In this document: in pieces, positions 19,522 through 27,037 of the stretch
How positions within the stretch are numbered: position 1 is the first letter of the stretch
Layout of the letters: each line of letters begins with the position of its first letter
IMG/VR virus record: IMGVR_UViG_3300047510_003083
Span: 1-34,037 of that record
Reading direction: 5' to 3' (one strand)
Length of the DNA stretch: 34,037 nucleotides
Source of the DNA: a virus
Program-made: the position numbers and the translations under genes
Notes under the pieces: generated by a model
What the model was told of the DNA's origin: nothing
Database searches by the model: none
The model's input: the letters and a program-made list of their open reading frames with translations, nothing else

Positions 19522-19719
19522 ATGCCTGATTCTAACAGAGTTTTCCTGGAGAGTCCATCTGGTACCAATGGCAACCAATGGGTATGTCATGGACTCGGGA
19601 TGGCTTTCTATGAGCGGGAAGAATGGCGGGCGACGTGGAAAATGCACTGGCTGCAGGTAGCATCGAACGGTGGCCAAGACAGACCCCTCGATCAAGCGCT
19701 ATCTCAACGAGATCGGTAG
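19522..19719 (+). CDS. Possible small protein overlapping sigma start
   Basis: A 65-residue frame from ATG 19522. The aromatic, natural-looking core (NQWVCHGLGMAFYEREEWRATWKMHWLQVA) supports coding up to about 19670; the last ~17 residues overlap the GTG start of the sigma gene in another frame. No good promoter or Shine-Dalgarno site is visible. Without it, the 14-162 nt leader of the sigma gene would be non-coding. Confidence 0.45.
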   Translation: MPDSNRVFLESPSGTNGNQWVCHGLGMAFYEREEWRATWKMHWLQVASNGGQDRPLDQALSQRDR

Positions 19720-20566
19720 GTATCCCCTCCTTCGCCCTGAAGAGGAGATCGAACTGGGGCGCCGTGTCGCCAGGCTCAACGAGCTGGAAACCAAGGAGTC
19801 CCTGGACACCAGCGAGCAGATAGAGATTGTTGTTTGTAGAGAGGCAAAGCTAAAGTTCATAAATTGCAACTTACGACTTGTTGTAAATATTGCAACTAAG
19901 TATCATCATATGTGCAAGACGCTTGAATTGATTGATTTGATTCAAGATGGCAATCTTGCTTTAATTAGAGCAGTTGAGAAATTTGACTTTAGTAGGGGTT
20001 ACAAGTTTTCGACATACTGCTATTGGTGGATCAGGCAGGCGATGCAAAGATCTGTCAAGCTTTCTGATTCTTCAATTCGCCTTCCAACAAGTTTTCATGA
20101 CTTGCTTGGAAAAATCAATAAGGCGGTAGAAGAATTAACCAAGTTATTCAATCGTCGCCCAACTTTCAAGGAAATCGCAGAGCAAGTTGGGATTTCAGTT
20201 GAAGAACTAATTGCGGCCCTTCAAAGAGCGCAGCCCCCGTCAAGCCTTGACGTTAGAACCGAAGGCGAGGAAGGGCAATTTTCAATAGGCGACAGGATGG
20301 AGGATTTTGTAAATATCAACACGGTAGAAAGCCTTGAGTTCGACATGATGCTGGAAGAGCTTTTCTTTGCTCTTGAGAACTATTTAGATGACTTGACGAG
20401 ATATGTTGTTATTGAAAGATCAAGAGAAACCCCAACTACCTGGAAAGATCTTCAGGACGCAACTGGTTTATCTAGACATCAACTACAAGAAATAGAAAGA
20501 GAGGGCGTTGCAAAATGCAAAGCAACCATAGAAGTGCAGAGAACCATAGGTATATCTTTTGATTGA
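19670..20566 (+). CDS. Phage-encoded RpoD-family sigma factor
   Basis: A 298-residue sigma-70 family factor with a GTG start. Region 1.2 is DPSIKRYLNEIGRYPLLRPEEE (about 5-30). Region 2 is LVVNIATKYHH..., LIDLIQDGNLALIRAVEKFD, and the -10-binding helix YKFSTYCYWWIRQAMQRS (about 109-126). Region 3 follows (RRPTFKEIAEQVGIS...). Region 4 (about 220-298) is recognisable but drifted: it keeps TTWKDLQDATGLSRHQLQEIE as the -35 HTH. It resembles cyanobacterial group 1/2 sigmas. The first ~45 codons are GC-rich and host-like, the rest AT-leaning, so the gene may be a recombinant. It likely directs host RNA polymerase to late promoters. It ends 3 nt from the convergent endolysin gene. Confidence 0.9.
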   Translation: MAKTDPSIKRYLNEIGRYPLLRPEEEIELGRRVARLNELETKESLDTSEQIEIVVCREAKLKFINCNLRLVVNIATKYHHMCKTLELIDLIQDGNLALIRAVEKFDFSRGYKFSTYCYWWIRQAMQRSVKLSDSSIRLPTSFHDLLGKINKAVEELTKLFNRRPTFKEIAEQVGISVEELIAALQRAQPPSSLDVRTEGEEGQFSIGDRMEDFVNINTVESLEFDMMLEELFFALENYLDDLTRYVVIERSRETPTTWKDLQDATGLSRHQLQEIEREGVAKCKATIEVQRTIGISFD

Positions 20567-20569
20567 TAG

Positions 20570-21766
20570 CTAAGGCTTGAAGCGATGCACCCACATTCCG
20601 CCCTTCTTGCGATCAAGGCCCTTGTTTTTGTAAATTGAAGCTGCGTTGACCGCACTTGCCCCAGCCACACAGGCGGCATAAATTACATTCTCACTGTAAA
20701 ATCCATCGTAAAATTTAACAGTTTTCTTATAGCTCCACGTATCCGCCATAAATTCAGACCAAGGGTCTTTTACATCAAGTGAGTAAGACTTGTTGATTGG
20801 GTTCTGCATAAGCCCATCAAGAATAATTACATGCCCAGACCTAGTGAACCAGCCATGCGTGATAAGAAGTTCCCCAGCTTTCAACCATTCGTAAACCTTC
20901 TCTAGTGAACCATTACCATCAAAACTATAGTTAGCGTTTTTGTAAGTTCGTATAACCTTGCCCATAACCGATGGGTCGCCAGCTACCCCGCCACTAGCAA
21001 GTAACTTGCTTCTAATGCCCATAATATTTTTATCGCCAACTGCCATTGCAATACAAGCAGCTTGACAGGTAAGGCTGTCTGGCTGAGAAAGATTCATGGC
21101 CTTCACTCTGGTCTTCCACTGTGTTACGTCAGCCTTTACTGCTTTTGCTGGCGATACAGAAGGTTGCTGAACAACTAATTTTGCAACAGGCAACTGCTGA
21201 TTCATTAACTTGATCAGCTTCTCTGCATACTTTGGATCCTCTGCGTACCCCTCTTTGACCAGCGTTTTTGCCGCAGCATCCCTGTTTGCTGCGTTATTTA
21301 CGCCCTTGTAAGTCTTGAAATCTTTATACCAACGATCCACTAAATAAGTGACGGCTTCTTTTGGGCTGCTGAAATCCATATAAGTTTTATTACCTACTGC
21401 TTTCAACCCAAAGAAGTTATTTTTGCCCGACCTGGCCAGCCCCCAATCACTCTCTAGAGCCCATTGCGCAGCAACAAGTTCTGGGTATTTCGCCCCTGCC
21501 GCCATGGCCATGGCCTTGATGCTTTCCCAGGAGGTCTCAACCTCGCCGTGCTGCCCCTCTGTGGTCTTTGGCGCCGGAGCCTGGATCAATGGGGCCTTGG
21601 TTTCTACAGCCGCCTTCCAGATGCTCCTGAGATCCCCTCCGTCCTGAAGGGCCTCGGGGTCAAGCTTGTCTACTCGATCAAGCACAGCTTGCAGAAAAGC
21701 AAGATGATGCGACTTCCGAGAGTCGAAGTGGTTGACGTAATTATTTGTTGGAATTTTCTTGCTCAT
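20570..21766 (-). CDS. Bifunctional endolysin: GH73 glucosaminidase plus C39-like peptidase
   Basis: A 398-residue lysis enzyme. Residues ~78-195 are a GH73-type (FlgJ-like) N-acetylglucosaminidase, with the catalytic Glu in QWALESDWG (E105), SGKNNFFGLK and a closing YAEDPKYAEKLIKLM. A Pro/Ala linker (~196-212) leads to a papain-like C39-type peptidase domain: Cys in DSLTCQAACIAM (C234), His in RSGHVIILDG (H312) and Asp in DVKDPW (D334). Together they would cut glycan and peptide bonds of peptidoglycan. There is no signal peptide, so release depends on the membrane proteins encoded just upstream. Its start overlaps the gene at 21741-22073 by 26 nt. Confidence 0.85.
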   Translation of the reverse strand: MSKKIPTNNYVNHFDSRKSHHLAFLQAVLDRVDKLDPEALQDGGDLRSIWKAAVETKAPLIQAPAPKTTEGQHGEVETSWESIKAMAMAAGAKYPELVAAQWALESDWGLARSGKNNFFGLKAVGNKTYMDFSSPKEAVTYLVDRWYKDFKTYKGVNNAANRDAAAKTLVKEGYAEDPKYAEKLIKLMNQQLPVAKLVVQQPSVSPAKAVKADVTQWKTRVKAMNLSQPDSLTCQAACIAMAVGDKNIMGIRSKLLASGGVAGDPSVMGKVIRTYKNANYSFDGNGSLEKVYEWLKAGELLITHGWFTRSGHVIILDGLMQNPINKSYSLDVKDPWSEFMADTWSYKKTVKFYDGFYSENVIYAACVAGASAVNAASIYKNKGLDRKKGGMWVHRFKP

Positions 21767-22073
21767 TCTTCAATGCCTTATCAGCTGCAATGCGTACATC
21801 ATAGAGCCGAAACAGTGAGTCAACATCATCATCTCCCCAACTTTCGCCTGTCAGCTCTTCAAATTTTTGCTTGACCATCTGTTCAATTTCTTTGCCACTG
21901 GCTTTTCCTAATAATCTAGGCACGCGCTCGTCAAGCATTTGAAGCATGACTGGCGCATATTTTAACACTTTTGTTTGAAAAAACTTTTTTGCAACTGGTT
22001 CAACAATTGCTTTAGCAAAGCCGACACCAACAAAAAAGCAAAAGCCATTCAGTAACGAGGTGAAAGGATTCAT
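21741..22073 (-). CDS. Lysis-cassette protein with N-terminal membrane segment
   Basis: A 110-residue protein. Residues 3-27 (FTSLLNGFCFFVGVGFAKAIV) are hydrophobic and could anchor it in the inner membrane; the remainder is a charged helical cytoplasmic domain (KEIEQMVKQKFEELTGESW...). It lies between the endolysin gene and two other membrane proteins, overlapping each. Holin, antiholin or spanin-like roles are possible; the sequence does not decide. Confidence 0.65.
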   Translation of the reverse strand: MNPFTSLLNGFCFFVGVGFAKAIVEPVAKKFFQTKVLKYAPVMLQMLDERVPRLLGKASGKEIEQMVKQKFEELTGESWGDDDVDSLFRLYDVRIAADKALKNEQENSNK

Positions 22074-22582
22074 CTGCCTCTGTCAGCTAGCCTTGCTTGA
22101 TAGAGCGCTTTGCGGACTTCGTAAATACTGATACCAAGAGACTCAGCAATTTCTTTCTGAGTGCTTCCAGCTTGTCTTTTTTCGACTACGCGATCAATAA
22201 GAAGGCTATTCGCTTCTTGCTCAACTTCTTTTTCTGGCTCCGTTGGGACGACAAGCTCTTTGGCTGCAACTTGGTCAATATTTTCGCTTTTACGCAGTCT
22301 TGGGTTGTAAGTATTAAAGGCACCCCAGCAACCAGCAAGTACGCCACCCCCAGCAACTACGCCAGGGAGATTGGTTTCGATAACTGTATCGCACTGCCCC
22401 GCACTGGTTTGATAGCGAATACAGTCAACAATTTTATGCCCACTAATCATCATTGATACAATGCCAGCCGCAATTGAACCTCCAAAGGCGACGGGAGGCA
22501 TTGCTTTGGCCATCTTGCCGCGACTTCCAGTTGCAGGCGCAAGACCAGCTTGGGTTAGAACAGAGCCAATTAGGCTAATCAT
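22070..22582 (-). CDS. Membrane protein with C-terminal helix-turn-helix
   Basis: A 170-residue protein with two hydrophobic segments, about 30-47 (VAFGGSIAAGIVSMMISG) and 73-90 (LPGVVAGGGVLAGCWGAF), separated by a Cys-containing loop. An acidic linker leads to a C-terminal homeodomain-like/sigma-region-4-like HTH (VEKRQAGSTQKEIAESLGISIYEVRKALYQARL, about 130-162). Holin-like topology joined to a DNA-binding-type domain is unusual. It shares 4-nt or 1-nt overlaps with its neighbours, so it belongs to the lysis operon. Confidence 0.7.
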   Translation of the reverse strand: MISLIGSVLTQAGLAPATGSRGKMAKAMPPVAFGGSIAAGIVSMMISGHKIVDCIRYQTSAGQCDTVIETNLPGVVAGGGVLAGCWGAFNTYNPRLRKSENIDQVAAKELVVPTEPEKEVEQEANSLLIDRVVEKRQAGSTQKEIAESLGISIYEVRKALYQARLADRGR

Positions 22583-22845
22583 TACCTAACCTCTAGTTTA
22601 ATGACACGACGATCCAGTTCTTTAACTGTTTCGTCAAGCTTGGTAAAACGAACTTCAAATCCTTTTTGGTTTTCTAGGATCTGTGTAATGTTTTTCTCAA
22701 GCTGCATAAGGTGGTTTGGCAGTCGAATAATCAACCAGCCCATACCTCCAGCTGTTCCAATAACTGCAGCAGCCAATACTGCTGCAGCGGTCGCTTCCAT
22801 GACCTGAACGGTGCTGAAGCGTTTTTTCACCGGCTGATTTTCCAT
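22582..22845 (-). CDS. Holin-like/coiled-coil membrane protein
   Basis: An 87-residue protein with a short basic start, one transmembrane helix (about 17-41, AAAVLAAAVIGTAGGMGWLII), then a heptad-patterned helix to the end (LEKNITQILENQKGFEVRFTKLDETVKELDRRVIKL). One TM plus coiled coil is seen in haemolysin XhlA-type holin partners and in spanin-like proteins. It is the first gene of the lysis cassette; the terminator hairpin lies just ahead of its ATG, so expression may depend on read-through or a promoter I could not identify. Confidence 0.65.
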   Translation of the reverse strand: MENQPVKKRFSTVQVMEATAAAVLAAAVIGTAGGMGWLIIRLPNHLMQLEKNITQILENQKGFEVRFTKLDETVKELDRRVIKLEVR

Positions 22846-22848
22846 ACC

Positions 22849-22879
22849 AAAAAGGCCTCACTGGCACCTTAGCGAGGCC
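22849..22879 (-). terminator. Rho-independent terminator on the late strand
   Basis: On the minus strand: GGCCTCGCT (22879-22871), 8-nt loop, AGTGAGGCC (22862-22854), then TTTTT (22853-22849). Nine pairs including one G-T. It separates the tail operon from the lysis cassette and ends 3 bases before the holin-like ATG, so partial read-through could set the lysis gene level. Confidence 0.85.
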
Positions 22880-22911
22880 CAGTCGTCAATACCCTTAAAA
22901 GGATCGTTGCG

Positions 22912-23049
22912 CTACCCTTTGCCTTGTTTTCTTAGCAATTTCCTTCTCGCCTTGGGGCGGCTGTTTTGACCATTGCCTTGAGTCGTCATCTTGGGTTTGC
23001 CGGGGACATGTTCGATGCGAGCAGTGCCCACCTTGCTTTTGATAGCCAT
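22912..23049 (-). CDS. 45-residue basic protein
   Basis: The frame from ATG 23049 to TAG 22912 encodes a Lys/Arg/Gly-rich miniprotein (MAIKSKVGTARIEHVPGKPK ... RPKARRKLLRKQGKG). The GTAR(I/V)EHVPGKPK.T.QG.G..S(R/K)PK pattern is one I associate with tiny conserved proteins placed near tail-fibre genes in cyanophages. Highly positive, probably nucleic-acid-binding or virion-associated. It is too short for routine gene calling, yet it fills the space between the preceding tiny gene and the terminator. Confidence 0.65.
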   Translation of the reverse strand: MAIKSKVGTARIEHVPGKPKMTTQGNGQNSRPKARRKLLRKQGKG

Positions 23050-23071
23050 TGAGTGCAAGTGCGAAGAAAGA

Positions 23072-23233
23072 TTAAACTTGTTCGGTGTTAGACGGACTGA
23101 TTTGCTGAGGTGTAATTTCGACCTGGGTTAGAAACTCTTGTAGCTTAGAGGCGGCAAATTGTTGCAGCGTTAGATTGCTACTGACACGAGCCGCTGCGTA
23201 CATTTCAATCAACTCAAGAAGCTGGTCCTTCAT
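23072..23233 (-). CDS. 53-residue helical protein after the tail fibre
   Basis: ATG at 23233 to TAA at 23072. The peptide is amphipathic helical (MKDQLLELIEMYAAARVSSN, LQQFAASKLQEFLTQVEI) with a Pro/Gln tail. It begins 36 nt after the fibre stop and is followed by another tiny gene. A tail-fibre assembly helper would fit the position, but this is inference. Confidence 0.6.
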   Translation of the reverse strand: MKDQLLELIEMYAAARVSSNLTLQQFAASKLQEFLTQVEITPQQISPSNTEQV

Positions 23234-23269
23234 GCTTGTTTGGCGACAGTGTTGACCATAGCAGGCAGG

Positions 23270-26200
23270 TCAAGTTTTTTCAAGAGCAGCGATTCGCTTC
23301 TTCATTGCGTCCATTTCACTTTCCATGCCGCTCACTGCTTCTTTTAGGGCGGCGTGCAGTACAGCAATCATGCTCCCTTCCGCAATTCCGTAAAATTTCT
23401 CTTCAGGGGCAAGTTCATTGCCTTCTGTGTCAACAACAGCAGCTCTGGCATTCTCCTTGACAATGCTGTTCATCCACGGTTGATCTACCAGCACTTTTTT
23501 CATTTCCTGGGCAACCCATCCAACTTGGATTCCAGGAGGGAAGTTATGCGCTTCTCGTACCATCACCTTGTTGCCATTTTCGTCAACGCGGGTAATTGCT
23601 TTTTGGGGTTTCCAGGTAAAGCTGACAGGTCTTGCCGCTTTGATCAAATCAAGACAGCCGGTTAGTGGAGTTACATTTTCCTTGTAACGACCATCGGAAG
23701 TTGCGATGGTGGAACTTGTTGCAAAGATCGGACTGTTGACTTGCAGGAGATAGGGAACCAGTGCAGAGTTGTCCGCCGTATAGCCAATCAGCAGCCGTCT
23801 GTCTTTGTTGAGGCGCATGGCCTCCTCGCTCAAGAATCCTGTATTTGCCCCAGGCGAAAGACGAAATTCAATTCGTGCCGATAGATTATTGACACCTGGC
23901 GTGCCATCTGCAACGCAAAGAATATCAGCTGCAACAATAGCCTTTGTTCCGTCTGTTCCAGAAAAGCGAATCAGGCCAAGCTTGTCCTCTGCGCGAACAA
24001 GGCTAAAAGAGCCAAGGTCAGTACCAGACGAGCGCCCAAAAAACAGTGCTGGGTAGTCTTGAGTCGGCCCCGTAACGCTGGAGTTGGCAAACAACGACAA
24101 AGAGGATTCGCCCGTTGAACTAGTCCCTTCAACTTGGATGCGGGCAAAATTACCTGGGCGAACCGTTACTCCACCTGCAAGCAAGCTGTTAAAGGTTGCT
24201 ACGCCTGTGGAGTTAAATGTTCCATCTACGTTGACAACATCTGGAAAATCAACAGAGCTGTTAATTTTTAGATCTTCAACAGTAAGAGTAGTTACACTTA
24301 GGGTTTCAAAGCTGGTAGTCTGAAGCTCGTCAAGCGTACTGGTGCCAATTGAATCAATCGCAACCGTGGTGCCGGTTTCAATATCCTCAAGACCACGAGG
24401 CGTGATATTGAAACCATCCTCATTTGAGCCCTGTGGAACAACACGTCCACCGGCTTCATTGGTGAAGTAATACGAGAACTTGTTTTGTGGTGACAGTTCT
24501 TGTTGAGCTGCAGGAATGGATTTTGAGTAGTTTAAAAATCCTGCCCACTCCCACGCATGGCCGTAAAGTCTCAAAACTGATGGTCTTCTAAATTCAACCG
24601 CCCAATTACCGCGACCTGTTGCAGCGCCACCGCTTGGCGCCACGGGGAAATCTGCTGAACTTGCCGGATCACGATCTCGGTTTTCAGCCTCAACTGGTAC
24701 CAGCGCATTATGAGCAGCAGTGGAACTAAGACCCAGCGCTACCAGGAAGGCGTGAACACCTAGATAATCGGTGCCGCTTCGATATTGATCGCGTACGGGG
24801 CCAGCACTAGTCCAAACCGTTGTAAAATTAATACCACAAGTTGTCGTTGTATTATTTGGATCGGTATCAGTGTCCAGTATCAGAATCGGAGCTTCATTGG
24901 TCAGCGCATCTTCGGCGTTATAGCCGGAAGGCATATGAACAAACGTCTCGCTCCAGGTTTCCAGATTAGGCGTAGCCGTACTGGCAACATGATCCTTCAG
25001 TGCTCGATAATGCTTGTTGCCATACTTGACGACTGTGCCGACTCGATAATATGTGCCGCTGGTATAAGTAACAGAGGGGGCACCACGTCGAATTGTCACC
25101 TCAGCGGTCTTGTTGACGCCCGCCCCAGGAGTGCTACCAACACCCGTATTGGTGGCAACGAATACTTCGCTCCCGCCAGGCTGTAAAACGCGGCTGATTG
25201 CGCCACCTGGGCGACCCGGATCAGTCTGTAGGACGAAATTGCGCTCAGGAGTTCTGGCGCTAGTGGTATTGCTCAAAAGTAGAGCAAGGCGCCGCTCGTT
25301 AGGAGTGCGCGAATCAACAACACGACGGATGTAAACACGACTTCCAATCGCGTAACTGGCACTGGTCTCTGGGTCAATGCCAATTGGCGCATTCGTTCCA
25401 GCCTGCGTCAAGGCGGATTGAATATTAATCTGTGCTGGATTTGCGCTGTTCCAGGCTGAGGAAGTTAGATCAGTGCGCCAGTCATCACCAGATGTGTTCT
25501 CAACCCAAATCTTGGTACCGCCAGCCAGGCTGTAATTGAGTCGAAGCAGTGCAGACGGAACAGTTTCGCTGGATTCATCAATATCAAGAGGAGATGCAAG
25601 AGTAATCGTGCTGCCAGTAACTGCACTGACCGCCCCAAGAAAAATACGGCGAACGTTACCAGTTTTTTCGCTAATGTTCAGCGGAACTTTAACTCTGTTA
25701 ACTGTCCAATTTTTATCTTGCGGGAAAGCATAGTTCTTGTAACCGCGACTAACTGCTGCGCAACCACCGAACGAAGAGTTGCTATTCGTAACTGTAATTT
25801 CGCCCCCAAGATCGGTATAGTGATGTATGCCATGACCGATGGCAAACACCGACACCTCTTGGATAAAAGCATCATTCGTACACGCAATGTGCCTGCTTAG
25901 GCGAGCAGGATTCATGCGAATGTTGTCAGGCTTCTCGCTGATGTATTGCGAGTACGTCGGCTGAACCCAGTTCGTGCCATCGAAACGCTGCCAACAAGAC
26001 ATATCCTTTTGCAAAGATACGCCTGTAAAGTTGGCACAAACCATGGACTTAAGCCCGCTAACCCTGGAGCCATCCATGAACGCGCCACACAGTCCGTAAT
26101 CACTACGAACCGAGCAGTTGAAAATGTAAGGCGAAGCGGAAACAGTCGTATCCCAATTCGGAGATGGCGCCTGAGTAATATCAATTGGGCCAACGATTTC

Positions 26201-27022
26201 ATATTCCGACCCACTGGTAACAGCAAGGGCGGGATCAAGGCCACCTGTGTTATTCGGCCCTGCAAAGGCTTGGCGAATTTTCAGATAAAACTCATCAAGC
26301 TCAGTCTTGCTAGCAAACTGAAAACAATCAAGCAGATGATGGCTGGTGGTAGAGCCCACCTTGTCCATGAAGGTGAAACCAAAGAAATATCCAACTCCTG
26401 TTAATTTGAAAACGGCGCGGCGGTTGCTGTAGTCCGCAGCCTCATCAGCCGGGGTAGGCACGAAGGCGGGTCGAACGATTGTCTTGCGCAGATCGCTGTG
26501 AGCTGCGGTCACCGTGGCCCCACGAGGCAGCAGGATGGCCCCAGTCGCCTGCGGGTTGAAAGCCTGCAGCTCGGCGTCAGTGGGCTCCTTGCCGCTAGCC
26601 CACTCACAACCCGCCCCAGGGGCCAGAACAATGCTGACAAGGTCATTGTTGCCAAGTGGTTTTTCGTAATAGCTTTTACATGTAATAATTCCGGCTTCAA
26701 TTACAGCACGGTTAATCGTTTTAAAAGGGCGAGCCTGTGTATATCCGCATTCAAGTCTTTGAAGTTCGATCCTCTCGGTGGCACTTCCGCCAGTGGAAAA
26801 GCTACCGCCAACAAAAGTATCTCTGCCCGTATATGGATTTACATACAGAACATAAGGAGCGCTAAGCGGATCATTGATAAGCGTGCCAGGGCCGATGTCT
26901 GGATTGCCGCCAAGCTGCCGAACCGCCTCTGTGATTGCAGCAATCTGCCCTCTGAACTGCGCCTGAGTCAGGTTGAGATTATTGATCGAGCCAGTGCTTC
27001 CAGGAAGAATGATTGAAGACAC
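23270..27022 (-). CDS. Tail fibre/spike with S74 self-cleaving chaperone
   Basis: A 1250-residue receptor-binding protein. The start SINNLNLTQAQFRGQIAAITEAVRQLG is a typical trimerising N-terminus. A long beta-rich, Gly/Thr/Asn-rich shaft follows, with a pectate-lyase-like character around residues 60-450 (PFKTINRAVIEA; repeated short strands). The last 143 residues are an intramolecular chaperone of the S74 family: TSDGRYKENVTPL (Ser1109-Asp1110 marks the usual self-cleavage point), GWVAQEM, and a closing coiled coil (EMDAMKKRIAALEK). Such domains trimerise the fibre and then cleave themselves off. It is the likely host-range determinant. Confidence 0.93.
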   Translation of the reverse strand: MSSIILPGSTGSINNLNLTQAQFRGQIAAITEAVRQLGGNPDIGPGTLINDPLSAPYVLYVNPYTGRDTFVGGSFSTGGSATERIELQRLECGYTQARPFKTINRAVIEAGIITCKSYYEKPLGNNDLVSIVLAPGAGCEWASGKEPTDAELQAFNPQATGAILLPRGATVTAAHSDLRKTIVRPAFVPTPADEAADYSNRRAVFKLTGVGYFFGFTFMDKVGSTTSHHLLDCFQFASKTELDEFYLKIRQAFAGPNNTGGLDPALAVTSGSEYEIVGPIDITQAPSPNWDTTVSASPYIFNCSVRSDYGLCGAFMDGSRVSGLKSMVCANFTGVSLQKDMSCWQRFDGTNWVQPTYSQYISEKPDNIRMNPARLSRHIACTNDAFIQEVSVFAIGHGIHHYTDLGGEITVTNSNSSFGGCAAVSRGYKNYAFPQDKNWTVNRVKVPLNISEKTGNVRRIFLGAVSAVTGSTITLASPLDIDESSETVPSALLRLNYSLAGGTKIWVENTSGDDWRTDLTSSAWNSANPAQINIQSALTQAGTNAPIGIDPETSASYAIGSRVYIRRVVDSRTPNERRLALLLSNTTSARTPERNFVLQTDPGRPGGAISRVLQPGGSEVFVATNTGVGSTPGAGVNKTAEVTIRRGAPSVTYTSGTYYRVGTVVKYGNKHYRALKDHVASTATPNLETWSETFVHMPSGYNAEDALTNEAPILILDTDTDPNNTTTTCGINFTTVWTSAGPVRDQYRSGTDYLGVHAFLVALGLSSTAAHNALVPVEAENRDRDPASSADFPVAPSGGAATGRGNWAVEFRRPSVLRLYGHAWEWAGFLNYSKSIPAAQQELSPQNKFSYYFTNEAGGRVVPQGSNEDGFNITPRGLEDIETGTTVAIDSIGTSTLDELQTTSFETLSVTTLTVEDLKINSSVDFPDVVNVDGTFNSTGVATFNSLLAGGVTVRPGNFARIQVEGTSSTGESSLSLFANSSVTGPTQDYPALFFGRSSGTDLGSFSLVRAEDKLGLIRFSGTDGTKAIVAADILCVADGTPGVNNLSARIEFRLSPGANTGFLSEEAMRLNKDRRLLIGYTADNSALVPYLLQVNSPIFATSSTIATSDGRYKENVTPLTGCLDLIKAARPVSFTWKPQKAITRVDENGNKVMVREAHNFPPGIQVGWVAQEMKKVLVDQPWMNSIVKENARAAVVDTEGNELAPEEKFYGIAEGSMIAVLHAALKEAVSGMESEMDAMKKRIAALEKT

Positions 27023-27037
27023 TTTGATGGATTCTTT

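Noticed and set aside
26498-27016. Plus-strand open frame of 172 codons inside the fibre gene
   Set aside because: Antisense to a well-supported S74 fibre gene; no start signal and biased composition.
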